Source: Candidatus Thioglobus sp. (GTDB taxonomy: Bacteria > Pseudomonadota > Gammaproteobacteria > PS1 > Pseudothioglobaceae). Taken from it: 47,803 nucleotides of DNA. The notes under the pieces are model-generated. The model did not search any database. It had not been told where the DNA came from and saw only the letters and a program-made list of their open reading frames with translations. This document shows positions 20,280 through 31,635 of this stretch, in pieces; positions within the stretch are counted from its first letter, which is position 1, and every line of letters starts with the position of its first letter. The stretch is taken from positions 1 through 47,803 of the forward strand of contig NZ_JAQWSS010000084.1 of the NCBI RefSeq assembly GCF_029243085.1, given 5' to 3'. The position numbers and the translations under genes are program-made.

Positions 20280-21682
20280 TTACTAAAACCCAAGTTGTTG
20301 TTATTGGATCTGGTCCAGGTGGCTATACAGCTGCATTTAGAGCAGCCGATCTGGGCAAAGAGGTAACCTTAATTGAGCGCTATGAAGCGCTGGGTGGTGT
20401 TTGTTTAAATGTTGGTTGCATCCCATCAAAAGCGTTATTACATACAGCTGAGGTTATCAACGAAGCCAAAGAGGCGTCGCATCTTGGTGTTACTTTTAAC
20501 GAACCTGATATTAACATCGATAACGTGCGTGGCAACAAAGAAAGTATAGTATCTAAACTAACAGGCGGAATCAAAGCACTTGCCAAAGCAAGAAAGGTTA
20601 ATGTGGTTACTGGCTACGGAAAGTTTATCTCTAATAACCAAATTGCTATCAATGACAGTGATGAAATTATAGAATTTGAACAATGCATTATTGCCGCAGG
20701 TTCACGTGTCACCAAAATTCCTGCATTTCCATTTGATGATCCGCGAGTTATGGATTCAACAGATGCACTAGATTTAGAAAATATTCCAGAGCGTCTATTG
20801 ATTGTTGGCGGCGGTATTATTGGACTGGAAATGGCCACTGTTTATGCTGCGCTTGGTAGTGAAATAACTGTTGTAGAATTATCAGACCAATTGATTGCTA
20901 GTGCTGATAAAGATATCGTCAGCCCATTATTTAAACGTATTAAAAATCAATACGCTAATATTTTCTTGAGCACTAAAGTTGCTAGCATGGAAGCATTGGA
21001 CGAAGGAATTAAAGTTGGATTTGAAGGTAAAAAAGCACCAGAATTCGACACCTTTGACAAAGTGTTAGTTTCAATTGGTCGCAGTCCTAATGGTCAATTA
21101 ATCGATGCCAACAAGGCTGGGGTTGAAGTTGATGATTGGGGATTTATTAATGTTAATAAACAAATGAAAACCAATATTGATAATATTTATGCCATTGGTG
21201 ATATTGTTGGCCAACCAATGCTTGCACATAAAGCTGTGCATGAAGCAAAGGTTGCTGCTGAAGTGATATGTGGACATAATTCAGGTTTTGACGCACTCAC
21301 TATTCCATCTGTTGCCTACACCGATCCCGAAGTGGCTTGGACAGGCAAAACTGAAAAAGAACTTAAGGCAGAAGGCGCTGACTACGAAGTAGGTAAGTTT
21401 CCATGGGCAGCTTCAGGTAGAAGTTTAAGTATTGGCAGAAGTGAAGGTGTATCAAAAGCGCTATTTGACAAGAAAACAGGTCGAATTTTAGGCATGGGAA
21501 TTTGTGGAACCAATGCAGGGGAACTGATTGCCGAGCCTACGCTAGCCATTGAAATGGGTTGCGATATGTCAGATATTGCGCTAACCATTCATGCACACCC
21601 TACTTTATCTGAGACCACTGCATTTGCCGTTGAAATGGCAGAAGGCACAATTACTGATTTACTACCTCCAAAAAAACGATAA
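20276..21682 (+). CDS. lpdA: Dihydrolipoyl dehydrogenase (E3)
   Basis: VVVIGSGPGGYTAAFRAADLGKEVTLIERYEALGGVCLNVGCIPSKALLH; IHAHPTLSE. ATG overlaps the aceF stop. Confidence 0.95.
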   Translation: MITKTQVVVIGSGPGGYTAAFRAADLGKEVTLIERYEALGGVCLNVGCIPSKALLHTAEVINEAKEASHLGVTFNEPDINIDNVRGNKESIVSKLTGGIKALAKARKVNVVTGYGKFISNNQIAINDSDEIIEFEQCIIAAGSRVTKIPAFPFDDPRVMDSTDALDLENIPERLLIVGGGIIGLEMATVYAALGSEITVVELSDQLIASADKDIVSPLFKRIKNQYANIFLSTKVASMEALDEGIKVGFEGKKAPEFDTFDKVLVSIGRSPNGQLIDANKAGVEVDDWGFINVNKQMKTNIDNIYAIGDIVGQPMLAHKAVHEAKVAAEVICGHNSGFDALTIPSVAYTDPEVAWTGKTEKELKAEGADYEVGKFPWAASGRSLSIGRSEGVSKALFDKKTGRILGMGICGTNAGELIAEPTLAIEMGCDMSDIALTIHAHPTLSETTAFAVEMAEGTITDLLPPKKR

Positions 21683-21688
21683 TATATT

Positions 21689-22345
21689 ATGAACATCTCT
21701 CAAGCCAGAAAAAATGCTATTGATAATCAGATCCGTCCATGGGGCGGTTTAGACTATATTGCCAACAACGCTCTCAGAGACATACCTAGAGAGAATTTCG
21801 TACCCGAGAACTACAAGAATCTTGCTTTTGCTGATATAGAAATTCCTTTAACTGACAAATCAAAGATGCTCTCTCCAAAAGTAGAGGGTCGTTTACTTGA
21901 TGCACTAGACATTAAAAAGAACGAAACTGTTTTAGAGGTGGGTACAGGTAGTGGCTATTTAACTGCAGTGCTATCCAAACTCTGTCAATCGGTTACCAGT
22001 ATTGAAATTAATGAAGAACTAAGCAATTCTGCTCAACAAAGAATCAATGATCTTGGTATTTCCAACGTTACTTTGGAAGTTGGCGATGCCTCAAAAGGCT
22101 GGCGACGTTCTACTGATTTTTACGATGTAGTGGTTATCAGTACATCAGTACCAAAGATCACTGGGCGCTTCTTTCACTTGCTAAATGTTGGTGGACGAAT
22201 TTTTGTTGTTGAGGGGACAGGAAAAGCAATGAGTGCAAAAATTATTACTCGACTTAGCGAACACAAATGGGATACGAAATCATTGTTTGAAACCCAACTA
22301 GATGTCATGCAAGGTTTAGAAACGGCAGCAAAATTTGAATTTTAA
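21689..22345 (+). CDS. Protein-L-isoaspartate O-methyltransferase family protein
   Basis: ARKNAIDNQIRPWGGLD, MLSPKVEGRLLDAL, VLEVGTGSGYLTAVLSKL. Confidence 0.85.
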   Translation: MNISQARKNAIDNQIRPWGGLDYIANNALRDIPRENFVPENYKNLAFADIEIPLTDKSKMLSPKVEGRLLDALDIKKNETVLEVGTGSGYLTAVLSKLCQSVTSIEINEELSNSAQQRINDLGISNVTLEVGDASKGWRRSTDFYDVVVISTSVPKITGRFFHLLNVGGRIFVVEGTGKAMSAKIITRLSEHKWDTKSLFETQLDVMQGLETAAKFEF

Positions 22346-22368
22346 TCCAACTTAAATCATCCGATTAC

Positions 22369-24744
22369 ATGAATACATTTTTTGATTTTGTTTTAAAAAA
22401 ATCTATTTTAGGCATAACCCTGCTATTAATTATTGCAGGGTTTTTTGTCTCTCAAATTCCAAATTTTCAGTTTGATGCCTCTTCAGACTCTTTAGTACTT
22501 GAAGGCGATGACAATCTAGCATTCTACCAACGCATAAAAAAGAATTATGGCTCTGATGATTATCTAGTTATCTCTTACCAAGTTAAGAATAACTTACTTG
22601 ATCCGCAACAACTAACTCATTTAGCAAATTTTAAGAGTGATTTAAAAAATATTAAGCAAGTTGAGTCGGTTACTAGTATTTTGGATGTGCCACTTTTCCG
22701 CTCACCACCATTATCATTAAGTGATTTAGCTGGAGAAAACATAACCATCGAAAATGGGAATGCCAATCTTTCACTTGCCATTAATGAATTTAAATCTTCG
22801 CCACTATATGGAAATAACTTAGTCAGCAAGGATGGGCAAACAACAGCTATTCTAATAACTTTAAAAGACAACCAAAGATTTATAGAGCTTAGGGAAACGC
22901 GTGACGCAATGCGTGTTGAGCGTACAAATAACAATCTAGATCCGAGTCAATTAGCCAAGCTTAAAAGCATAGAAAGACAAGTCCTGCGTAATACAAGCAC
23001 GCAAAACAACCAACAAGCTCAAACGATTGCTCAGATTCGTGCGCAAATTATTAAATATTCTGACAAGGCCAGTTTATTCTTAGGCGGCTTGCCAATGATC
23101 ACTACTGATATTGTTAGTTATATTAGTAGTGATTTAATCGTCTTTAGTTTGGCGGTTATCGGCTTAATGACATTGGTTTTGGCAATCATCTTTAAGGGAT
23201 TGCGTTGGGTTGTCATGCCAATTGCCATTAGCATTACTGGCGCATTAATAATGACCGGCCTGCTAGCATTCTTAGAATGGAAAGTGACTGTTATTTCGAG
23301 TAATTTCTTCTCATTATTACTGGTCATGACTCTCTCAGTGATTATTCATCTGGTGGTTCGATACCGTGAATTAGCACAGCTTGATCCTAATCTTGATTCG
23401 CAACAACTGATTAAAAATACATTAACACAAATGTTTAAACCTTGCTTGTTCACTACACTTACTACTTTTGCGGCATTTATTTCGCTACTAATTAGTGGCA
23501 TTCGCCCTGTTATTGACTTTGGCTGGATGATGTCAATAGGTGTTACTATAGCGTTAACTCTTTCCTTTCTGGCATTTCCAATGGTTATGTCGCTACTACC
23601 TAAACCAAAGATTGCCGCACATAAAACTGAACTAGGATTTACTACCGCTTTAGCTAAATTTGTTGAACGTTTTGGCAATCACTTATTGGTGGCTCTTGTT
23701 GTGTTTATTGCCATTGCGGGTATTGGTATTAACAAACTTAGCGTGGAAAATCGTTTTATTGATTACTTCAAAGAAAGTACGGAAATCAACCAAGGTCTCA
23801 CATTAATTGACAAAGAGCTTGGCGGCACAATTCCTTTGGAAATTGTCTTTGAAGATTTAGCAGAAGACTATTGGTATGATGAAGACTTGCGTAACGAAGT
23901 GCATGCAATACATAACTACCTTGATAGTTTGAAAGAAACTGGGAAAGTCTTATCCATTGACACGCTAATGAGCATCTTAACCGAAGCCAATAATGGTGAG
24001 CCGCTTAATGGTTTTTTCTTAAACATCGTCCGCAGTCAAATTCCTGAATCAGCTAAAAAACACGTGTTAGATCCATATATTTCAGAAGATAGTGGGCAAT
24101 TACGCATCGTTGTTCGCATTCAAGAAACTAATCAAGATTTAAAAAGAGATGAACTAATCAATAGAATTAATCACCATATCTCTGATGAATTTGGTTTTCG
24201 CCCTGAAAGTTTCCGTCTCAGTGGCATGTTAGTGCTTTATAACAATATGTTACAAAGCTTATTTGACTCTCAAATAAAAACCATTGCTGTTGTCTTTGGT
24301 ATTATTTTCATTATGTTTTTATTTGTGTTTAAATCTGTGAGCTTGTCCATATTAGCTCTAATTCCAAACACCTTACCATCACTCTTCATTTTAGGCATTA
24401 TGGGTTTGGCCAATATTCCACTTGACTTAATGACTATTACCATCTCAGCCATTGCCATCGGTATTGGTGTAGATAATGCTATTCACTATATTCACAGATT
24501 CAAGGATGAATTCAAAAAAGATGGTGATTATACGAAAACCATGTATCGTTCCCATGCAAGCATTGGTTTGGCCATGTTCTACACTTCAATTACGGTTGCT
24601 CTTGGATTTTTAATTCTAGCGCTATCCAATTTTATTCCAAGTATCTATTTCGGTGTTTTTACTGCCATTGCCATGTTAAGTGCACTAATAGCGAATTTAA
24701 CACTATTGCCAAAACTCATCTTAATGGTCAGGCCAAAAATTTAA
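22369..24744 (+). CDS. MMPL/RND family exporter
   Basis: Two repeats of a large periplasmic loop plus multi-TM bundle; TISAIAIGIGVDNAIHYIHRFKDEF RND/SSD-type motif. Confidence 0.82.
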   Translation: MNTFFDFVLKKSILGITLLLIIAGFFVSQIPNFQFDASSDSLVLEGDDNLAFYQRIKKNYGSDDYLVISYQVKNNLLDPQQLTHLANFKSDLKNIKQVESVTSILDVPLFRSPPLSLSDLAGENITIENGNANLSLAINEFKSSPLYGNNLVSKDGQTTAILITLKDNQRFIELRETRDAMRVERTNNNLDPSQLAKLKSIERQVLRNTSTQNNQQAQTIAQIRAQIIKYSDKASLFLGGLPMITTDIVSYISSDLIVFSLAVIGLMTLVLAIIFKGLRWVVMPIAISITGALIMTGLLAFLEWKVTVISSNFFSLLLVMTLSVIIHLVVRYRELAQLDPNLDSQQLIKNTLTQMFKPCLFTTLTTFAAFISLLISGIRPVIDFGWMMSIGVTIALTLSFLAFPMVMSLLPKPKIAAHKTELGFTTALAKFVERFGNHLLVALVVFIAIAGIGINKLSVENRFIDYFKESTEINQGLTLIDKELGGTIPLEIVFEDLAEDYWYDEDLRNEVHAIHNYLDSLKETGKVLSIDTLMSILTEANNGEPLNGFFLNIVRSQIPESAKKHVLDPYISEDSGQLRIVVRIQETNQDLKRDELINRINHHISDEFGFRPESFRLSGMLVLYNNMLQSLFDSQIKTIAVVFGIIFIMFLFVFKSVSLSILALIPNTLPSLFILGIMGLANIPLDLMTITISAIAIGIGVDNAIHYIHRFKDEFKKDGDYTKTMYRSHASIGLAMFYTSITVALGFLILALSNFIPSIYFGVFTAIAMLSALIANLTLLPKLILMVRPKI

Positions 24745-24756
24745 TATTTTTATCGT

Positions 24757-26307
24757 ATGTCCAAACAGCATCAATTCGACGTTTTAATCATTGGCACAGG
24801 TAGTGCTGGATTAATGAGCGCTCTACAATTATCAAAAAACCTTTCTATTGCACTAATTGCCAAAGACCAGCTATTAGAGGGTAGTTCTTTTTATGCACAA
24901 GGTGGAATTTCAGCTGTTTTAGATGCGCATGACAATTTTGACGCACATGTTGCCGACACCCTGTCTGCCGCTTGTGGCTTGGCTGATAAAAAAGCGGTTA
25001 GCTTTATGGTAGAAAACGCTCCTGCAGCTATTGCCTCATTAGAAGAGTCTGGTGTTAATTTCACTAGATCTAATCAAGATTATCATTTAACGACCGAAGG
25101 TGGCCATACTCACAGGAGAGTGGCACATGTTGCTGACAAAACTGGTCAATCAATACAAGTAAACTTGCTAGATAACGTTAAACAGTATGAAAATATCACA
25201 CTGTTTGAAGAATACATTGCTATTGATTTGCTCATTCAAAAAAATCAATGTCATGGCGCTTACATCCTTAACAAACACACACATCAAGTTGAAAGTTTTG
25301 TGGCCCATAAAACCATTTTAGCAACTGGGGGTGCGTCCAAAATATATCGCTACACTTCTAACCCTGATACTTCAACAGGCGATGGGATTGCCATGGCTAA
25401 GCGCGCTGGCTGCAATATTGTTAACATGGAATTTGCACAATTTCACCCAACTTGTCTTTATCATCCACACGCCAAATCATTTTTAATCTCTGAGGCAATT
25501 CGTGGAGAGGGAGGTCAGCTACATCTAGAAAATGGTGAGAAGTTCATGCATAAATATGATGGGCGTGGCGAGCTCGCCCCTAGAGATATTGTTGCTAGAG
25601 CTATCGATTCAGAGATGAAATCTGGCGGCTTTGACTGTGTCTATTTGGATATATCATTTAAAGGCAAAGACTGGATCAAGAAACACTTTCCTACCATCTA
25701 CGCTAAATGCAAAGACTTCGGTATAGATATTTCCAAACAGTCTATTCCTGTTGTGCCGGCGGCACATTACACCTGTGGTGGTATTAATACTGATCTTAAT
25801 GGAAAAACCGATCTTACAAATCTATATGCTATTGGCGAAGTAGCACATACTGGCGTACATGGCGCCAACCGTATGGCTAGCAATTCATTATTAGAATGCA
25901 TTGTGTTTGCCAAATCTTGCGCCCGTGATATTAATCACCAAATCTCAAATTCAAATTATATTGAATTTGAACCCTGGGATGCTTCTCGAGTTGAACCCTC
26001 TAAAGAGAAAGTTGTTATTACCCATTTATGGGATGAAGTGCGTTCAATTATGTGGAATTTTGTTGGCATTGTTCGTTCCGATAGACGTTTAAATTATGCC
26101 AATCACAGGCTAGAACAAATTGAAACAGAGGTAAATGAGTATTACAGTTTATATCTAATATCAAGCGATCTTATTGAGCTCAGAAATTTAGTTAAAACTG
26201 CTCAAATTATTATTCAATCAGCACTATTTAGAGATGAAAGTCGAGGCTTGCACTTTAATGAAGATCATCCAAGCCAATCTAAAAACACAAAAAACACTAT
26301 AATATAA
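24757..26307 (+). CDS. nadB: L-aspartate oxidase
   Basis: [78 protein letters not shown]. Confidence 0.93.
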   Translation: MSKQHQFDVLIIGTGSAGLMSALQLSKNLSIALIAKDQLLEGSSFYAQGGISAVLDAHDNFDAHVADTLSAACGLADKKAVSFMVENAPAAIASLEESGVNFTRSNQDYHLTTEGGHTHRRVAHVADKTGQSIQVNLLDNVKQYENITLFEEYIAIDLLIQKNQCHGAYILNKHTHQVESFVAHKTILATGGASKIYRYTSNPDTSTGDGIAMAKRAGCNIVNMEFAQFHPTCLYHPHAKSFLISEAIRGEGGQLHLENGEKFMHKYDGRGELAPRDIVARAIDSEMKSGGFDCVYLDISFKGKDWIKKHFPTIYAKCKDFGIDISKQSIPVVPAAHYTCGGINTDLNGKTDLTNLYAIGEVAHTGVHGANRMASNSLLECIVFAKSCARDINHQISNSNYIEFEPWDASRVEPSKEKVVITHLWDEVRSIMWNFVGIVRSDRRLNYANHRLEQIETEVNEYYSLYLISSDLIELRNLVKTAQIIIQSALFRDESRGLHFNEDHPSQSKNTKNTII

Positions 26308-26309
26308 TT

Positions 26310-26801
26310 ATGTTACTCCCAATACTGCATTATCCAGATAAGCGTCTTCGAACTAAAGCCTCTCCAATTGAAGTGGTTAATGATGAAATTCGCACCCTGG
26401 TTAAGAATATGTTTGAAACCATGTACGATGCCCCTGGAATAGGGCTTGCGGCAACTCAGGTTGATCACCACATTCGCCTCATTGTTATTGATACATCAGA
26501 AGACAAGTCTCAGCCACTGTGCTTGATTAATCCAGAAATTATTGCAAAGGATGGTGAGCTAGAATGGGACGAAGGCTGCCTATCTGTACCAAATTATTAC
26601 GAATGTGTAACGCGCGCTAATCATATCAAAGTTAAAGCGCTAAATGAACATGGTGAAGAATTTGAACTAGAGGCGCAAGAATTACTGGGTGTTTGCATTC
26701 AACATGAAATTGATCATTTAGATGGGGTGCTATTTGTTGACCATTTATCCAAACTTAAGCAAAGACGTTTGCTTGAAAAAACTAGAAAAGAAAAGAAATA
26801 A
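26310..26801 (+). CDS. def: Peptide deformylase
   Basis: [49 protein letters not shown]. Confidence 0.95.
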   Translation: MLLPILHYPDKRLRTKASPIEVVNDEIRTLVKNMFETMYDAPGIGLAATQVDHHIRLIVIDTSEDKSQPLCLINPEIIAKDGELEWDEGCLSVPNYYECVTRANHIKVKALNEHGEEFELEAQELLGVCIQHEIDHLDGVLFVDHLSKLKQRRLLEKTRKEKK

Positions 26802-26810
26802 GTTAGTGTT

Positions 26811-27785
26811 GTGTCGATTCAAATTGGGCCTTACACTCTAAATTCATCTGCATTGCTTGCACCTATGGCTGGCACCAGTGATAAGCCTTTTAGAATGCTA
26901 TGTAAATCTCTAGGTGCTGGACTTACTACCTCTGAAATGGTTGTTATTCAAGAGCATTTACTCAATACGAACAAGTCAAAATATCGTCTAGATTTTGAAG
27001 GTGAAGTTCAGCCAATTAGCATTCAAATTGCCGGATCGGATGCTATAGAGTTGGCGCAATCTGCTATTAAAGCTGTTACCTATGGCGCTGATATCATTGA
27101 TATCAATATGGGTTGTCCTGCCAAAAAAGTCTGTAATAAGGCCGCCGGTTCAGCACTCATGCAAGATGAGCAATTAGTGCAAGACATCTTAGAGGCGGTA
27201 GTCGATTCTGTTGACATCCCAGTTACACTTAAAATGCGAACTGGATGGAGTGCTAATAATAAAAATGCCCCTACTATTGCCCAAATTGCACAACAAGCAG
27301 GCATTAAGATGTTAAGCATACATGGGCGTACAAAAGAAGATAAATACAACGGCATGGCCGAATATGACATTATTAAATCGATAGTTAGCCAAGTGGATAT
27401 TCCAGTCATCGCTAATGGTGACATAACTAGCGCCGAAAAAGCTAAAGAAGTGCTTGACTACACAAACGCTTCTGGCGTTATGATTGGTCGAGCCACTCAG
27501 GGAAATCCTTGGATTTTTTCTCAAATTGATCATTACCTAAAAACAGGAAAAATAGCTGACCCTGTACCACTTGAAGTTAAGAAAGTCACGATCCTTCATC
27601 ATATTCAACAAATTCATGAGTTTTATGGTGATTTTTTGGGATTGAGACTCGCCAGAAAGCATATTCTTTGGTATGCTACGCACCTTGACGAAAATCACGT
27701 TCAGAAATTTTGGAATTCTATTAACAAAGTAACCGAACGTAGACAACAATTCAACCTTTTTAAAGACTATTTAAACCGATTATGA
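26811..27785 (+). CDS. dusB: tRNA-dihydrouridine synthase B
   Basis: GTG start; ALLAPMAGTSDKPFRMLCKSLGAGLTTSEM, DINMGCPAKKVCNKAAGSALM; immediately precedes fis. Confidence 0.93.
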   Translation: MSIQIGPYTLNSSALLAPMAGTSDKPFRMLCKSLGAGLTTSEMVVIQEHLLNTNKSKYRLDFEGEVQPISIQIAGSDAIELAQSAIKAVTYGADIIDINMGCPAKKVCNKAAGSALMQDEQLVQDILEAVVDSVDIPVTLKMRTGWSANNKNAPTIAQIAQQAGIKMLSIHGRTKEDKYNGMAEYDIIKSIVSQVDIPVIANGDITSAEKAKEVLDYTNASGVMIGRATQGNPWIFSQIDHYLKTGKIADPVPLEVKKVTILHHIQQIHEFYGDFLGLRLARKHILWYATHLDENHVQKFWNSINKVTERRQQFNLFKDYLNRL

Positions 27786-28012
27786 GTTCGATGGATTTAC
27801 CCACTTGTATCAATGCAAAATTAGATCGCTATTTTGAGCAACTCGATGGCGAGCAAGCCTCTGGCGTTCATAAAATGGTGATTAACGAGGTAGAGCCTAT
27901 TGTTATTAAATTTGTTTTAGATTTGGTCAATAACAATCAAAGCGAAGCATCACGTGTACTTGGTATCAATCGTGGCACATTAAAGAAAAAAATCGAACTT
28001 TACAAGCTTTAA
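27782..28012 (+). CDS. fis: DNA-binding protein Fis
   Basis: C-terminal LVNNNQSEASRVLGINRGTLKKKIELYKL; overlaps the dusB stop, the classic dusB-fis arrangement. Confidence 0.93.
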   Translation: MSSMDLPTCINAKLDRYFEQLDGEQASGVHKMVINEVEPIVIKFVLDLVNNNQSEASRVLGINRGTLKKKIELYKL

Positions 28013-28061
28013 CACTTTATAATAATTTTCTTTATTATTCATTAAAAATCAAAGGAATAAC

Positions 28062-29603
28062 ATGTCTATACAACGTGCGCTAATCAGTGTTTCTGATAAA
28101 ACTGGTGTTATCGAACTTGCTCAAGCACTTGCTACAAATAACATCGAAATTTTATCTACAGGTGGCACAGCTAAGCTCTTGGCAGATAATAACATTCCGG
28201 TCATTGAAGTATCTGATTACACTGGCTTCCCTGAAATGATGGCCGGTCGTGTTAAGACCTTAAATCCTAAAATTCATGGCGGTATTTTGGCACGCCGTGG
28301 CCTTGATGAAGATGTGATGGCGCAAAATGATATTAATCCAATTGATTTAGTAGTGGTTAATCTCTACCCCTTCCAAGCAACCATCGCCAACCCTGACTGC
28401 ACACTAGAAGATGCGATTGAAAATATTGATATTGGCGGCCCTGCAATGCTTAGATCTAGTGCCAAAAACCATGCATCAGTTACTGTTGTAGTTGATAGCG
28501 CTGATTATCAAACGGTTATAGATGAAATCAGTGCAAATGGTGACACAACACTAGAAACTAGAACAAAATTAGCGCTAAAAACTTTTGAGCATACAGCGCA
28601 ATACGATGGCGCTATTGCCAACTACTTAGGCAAAGGCGAAGATGGTTTTTCTAATACCATGAATCTTCAATTTCATAAAACACAGTCAATGCGCTACGGT
28701 GAAAACCCACACCAAGCAGCCGCATTCTACAAAGAGAATAACATTAAAGAGGCTTGTGTAGCATTAAGCACCCAATTCCAAGGTAAGGAAATGTCCTACA
28801 ACAACATGGCTGACGCTGATGCAGCATTAGAATGTGTACGCACATTTGATGAACCTGCCTGTGTCATCGTTAAACATGCTAACCCTTGTGGTGTGGCTGT
28901 TAGATCAAGCATCTTTGAAGCTTATGACGATGCATTTAAAACAGATCCGACTTCCGCCTTTGGCGGCATTATCGCCTTCAATCGTAACCTAGATAAAGAT
29001 ACTGCACAAACCATTATTGATCGTCAATTCGTTGAAGTAATCATTGCACCAAGCGTTGATGATGATGCCAAAGAAGTATTATCAGCTAAACAAAATGTCC
29101 GCGCTCTTGAGTGCGGCAATTTAACCAAGGCACAACCCTCACTCGATTATAAACGAGTCACTGGCGGTCTACTTGTACAAGACAAAGACCTGGGCTCAAT
29201 CGCCAAAGATGATGTGAAATGTGTGAGCGACATCCAACCAACAGATGAACAAATGAATGACTTAATGTTTGCCTGGAAAGTAGCAAAAGCCGTTAAATCC
29301 AACGCCATTGTTTATGTTAAAAATCAAATGACTATTGGTGTTGGCGCTGGCCAAATGTCTCGTGTTTACTCAGCTAAAATTGCAGGTATTAAGGCAGCCG
29401 ATGAAGGGCTTGTGGTTGAGGGTTCAGTAATGGCATCAGATGCCTTCTTCCCATTCAGAGACGGTATTGACGCTGCAGCAGAAGCCGGCATTAAGGCTAT
29501 TATTCAGCCAGGTGGCTCAATGCGTGATGACGAGGTGATTGCAGCAGCAAATGAACATGGTATAGCAATGGTGTTTACAGGCATGCGTCACTTTAAACAT
29601 TAG
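28062..29603 (+). CDS. purH: Bifunctional AICAR transformylase/IMP cyclohydrolase
   Basis: [62 protein letters not shown]. Confidence 0.96.
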   Translation: MSIQRALISVSDKTGVIELAQALATNNIEILSTGGTAKLLADNNIPVIEVSDYTGFPEMMAGRVKTLNPKIHGGILARRGLDEDVMAQNDINPIDLVVVNLYPFQATIANPDCTLEDAIENIDIGGPAMLRSSAKNHASVTVVVDSADYQTVIDEISANGDTTLETRTKLALKTFEHTAQYDGAIANYLGKGEDGFSNTMNLQFHKTQSMRYGENPHQAAAFYKENNIKEACVALSTQFQGKEMSYNNMADADAALECVRTFDEPACVIVKHANPCGVAVRSSIFEAYDDAFKTDPTSAFGGIIAFNRNLDKDTAQTIIDRQFVEVIIAPSVDDDAKEVLSAKQNVRALECGNLTKAQPSLDYKRVTGGLLVQDKDLGSIAKDDVKCVSDIQPTDEQMNDLMFAWKVAKAVKSNAIVYVKNQMTIGVGAGQMSRVYSAKIAGIKAADEGLVVEGSVMASDAFFPFRDGIDAAAEAGIKAIIQPGGSMRDDEVIAAANEHGIAMVFTGMRHFKH

Positions 29604-29611
29604 GAGTTATC

Positions 29612-30025
29612 ATGTCTATTGAAAAAATGACAGTTTTTCCAATGATTCATTCAATCACGATTGATCAAGAACAAGAATTGGTGACTGAACTAGTACAAGA
29701 CTTGCAAGATGAAGAAGCAGTTAAAGCAAATTTACTAGAATCTATTGCAACTGTAAGGATGTATGAAAATATAAACTTTTACCCGTTATCTCCACCAACC
29801 TTCGTTGAGGATGTTATGGGTAGTTTTGCCCAAATGGGCATGAGTAAACATCTAACAATTTCTGATAACACCTATCACGATATTTTTGGATACCCAGGCT
29901 GTACACGCGTATGGGAATTGCCCTTATTGTTTAGAGATCAGGTTGAATCGGCATTAACAGGTTATGAAGTTAGCTACGATTCTGAAACATGGGAAATTCT
30001 AGAAGTGACTCCATTAGAGGGTTAG
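29612..30025 (+). CDS. Conserved hypothetical protein downstream of purH
   Basis: Intact 137-aa ORF with ATG 9 bp after purH and upstream AGGAG; no family recognised. Confidence 0.7.
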   Translation: MSIEKMTVFPMIHSITIDQEQELVTELVQDLQDEEAVKANLLESIATVRMYENINFYPLSPPTFVEDVMGSFAQMGMSKHLTISDNTYHDIFGYPGCTRVWELPLLFRDQVESALTGYEVSYDSETWEILEVTPLEG

Positions 30026-30099
30026 TTGTCAATATAGATCATTACCTCAAATAATATCGCTACAAATCCAATCAAATTTCCAATAAAAATATTGTTAGA

Positions 30100-31473
30100 T
30101 TAAGAAAGAATCCTTACTCTAAAAGTTTTCCCTTTCAGTTTATCGTTTTGAATTTTCTTTAAGGCTGTTTTAACCAGTGCAGTTTCAACTGCAACATAAG
30201 ACCAATTACTAGCAACCGTAATTTTGCCAATTTTATCACCAGGAATTCCGCCCTTTCCAGTGAGTCCGCCAACAATATCGCCAGGTCGAAGCTTTTGCTT
30301 TTTTCCACCATCAATTTTCAACGTAGTCATGACTGGCTTCTTAACTGGCTTATCAAGATGCACCTCACTAGGTAAATCATCAGGACTTATTTCAATCTCT
30401 AAAGACTCAAGTTTTCTGGTCTCTCTATCACTGTAGAAAGTTGCAGCAACGCCACTACGCCCAGCTCTACCTGTACGCCCAATACGATGGACATGAACCT
30501 CAGGATCATGAGCAATGTTAAAATTAATCACCATATCAAGTGAATCAATATCCAAACCCCTAGCAGCAACATCAGTTGCCACTAACACGGAAACACTTTT
30601 ATTAGAAAAACGAATTAATGCTTGATCACGCTCCCGTTGTTCTAAATCACCATGTATCGCTAATGCATAAAAACCATAATAGATCAATTCATCTGCCACA
30701 TCCTGGGTATCACGCTTCGTATTACAAAATACTAAAGCCGATTCTGGCTTATTCTTAGCCAATATCAGACGCAATGCGGTCATACGCTCATCATCAGAAT
30801 TAGTTTGATAGAAATATTGCTTAATGGTAGACTCTTCATGCGTGGAAGGTGCGCAAACAGTAGATGGGTCGTTCATAACCCGAGCTGCAATATCATCAAT
30901 CTCTTGCGGATACGTCGCACTAAACAATAAGGTTTGTCGATGACTTGGAATTTTTTCAATAATATCGTCAATTGCATCTTGGAAGCCCATATCCAGCATA
31001 CGATCAGCCTCATCAAGAACTAGTGTATCGATATGATCAAGTTTCAATGTGCGTTTACGCAAATGCTCTTCTATGCGACCCGGCGTTCCAACCACAATAT
31101 GCGCACCATGCTCCAAAGAACCAATTTGAGGGCCAAATGGCGCTCCACCACACAAAGTTAATACCTTAATATTATGAATTGCTCTGGCTAATTTACGAAT
31201 CTCGCTTGCCACTTGGTCAGCTAACTCTCGGGTCGGGCATAAAACGATTGCTTGGATTTTATATGACTTAACATCAAGTTTATTTAACAACCCCAATCCA
31301 AAAGCAGCTGTTTTTCCAGAGCCAGTTTTGCCTTGACCAATAACATCCTTACCCGTTAGAATCATAGGCAAACTCAATGCCTGAATCGGTGTCATAGAGC
31401 TGTAACCCAAGGAGTCTAGGTTTTTTACCAAATCAACATTTAAGGTTAGGCTGGAAAAGCTTAAGTCATTCAC
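30100..31473 (-). CDS. dbpA: ATP-dependent RNA helicase DbpA
   Basis: DEAD-box motifs GQGKTGSGKTAAFGLGLL, DEADRMLDMGF, ARGLD; C-terminal DbpA-type domain LRPGDIVGGLTGKGGIPGDKIGKI. Confidence 0.9.
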   Translation of the reverse strand: MNDLSFSSLTLNVDLVKNLDSLGYSSMTPIQALSLPMILTGKDVIGQGKTGSGKTAAFGLGLLNKLDVKSYKIQAIVLCPTRELADQVASEIRKLARAIHNIKVLTLCGGAPFGPQIGSLEHGAHIVVGTPGRIEEHLRKRTLKLDHIDTLVLDEADRMLDMGFQDAIDDIIEKIPSHRQTLLFSATYPQEIDDIAARVMNDPSTVCAPSTHEESTIKQYFYQTNSDDERMTALRLILAKNKPESALVFCNTKRDTQDVADELIYYGFYALAIHGDLEQRERDQALIRFSNKSVSVLVATDVAARGLDIDSLDMVINFNIAHDPEVHVHRIGRTGRAGRSGVAATFYSDRETRKLESLEIEISPDDLPSEVHLDKPVKKPVMTTLKIDGGKKQKLRPGDIVGGLTGKGGIPGDKIGKITVASNWSYVAVETALVKTALKKIQNDKLKGKTFRVRILS

Positions 31474-31598
31474 AATAAATTCACATTTATAAAATTAATA
31501 AGTGTGAATTTTACGCTGATATGTTTTCAATAGAAGCGCAACCCATTTTATATTACCCCTTTCAAATGTCAGAAAAACACTATATTTTTATAAAAAAC

Positions 31599-31628
31599 TA
31601 GACACTTCTCAAGGAAGCAGGTGATAAT
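31599..31628 (+). promoter_or_regulatory. Predicted sigma70 promoter for 6S RNA
   Basis: TAGACA (31599-31604), 18-bp spacer, GATAAT (31623-31628), a few nt before the 6S 5' end. Confidence 0.6.
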
Positions 31629-31635
31629 ATTAATT

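Noticed and set aside
30026-30099. Short hydrophobic minus-strand frame NIFIGNLIGFVAILFEVMIYIDN between purH-linked ORF and dbpA
   Set aside because: About 23 codons, no start codon and no recognisable homology; could be chance in AT-rich DNA.
4151-31473. Two DEAD-box helicases (deaD, dbpA) as a possible recent duplication
   Set aside because: They belong to different subfamilies with different C-terminal domains and contexts; ordinary paralogues.
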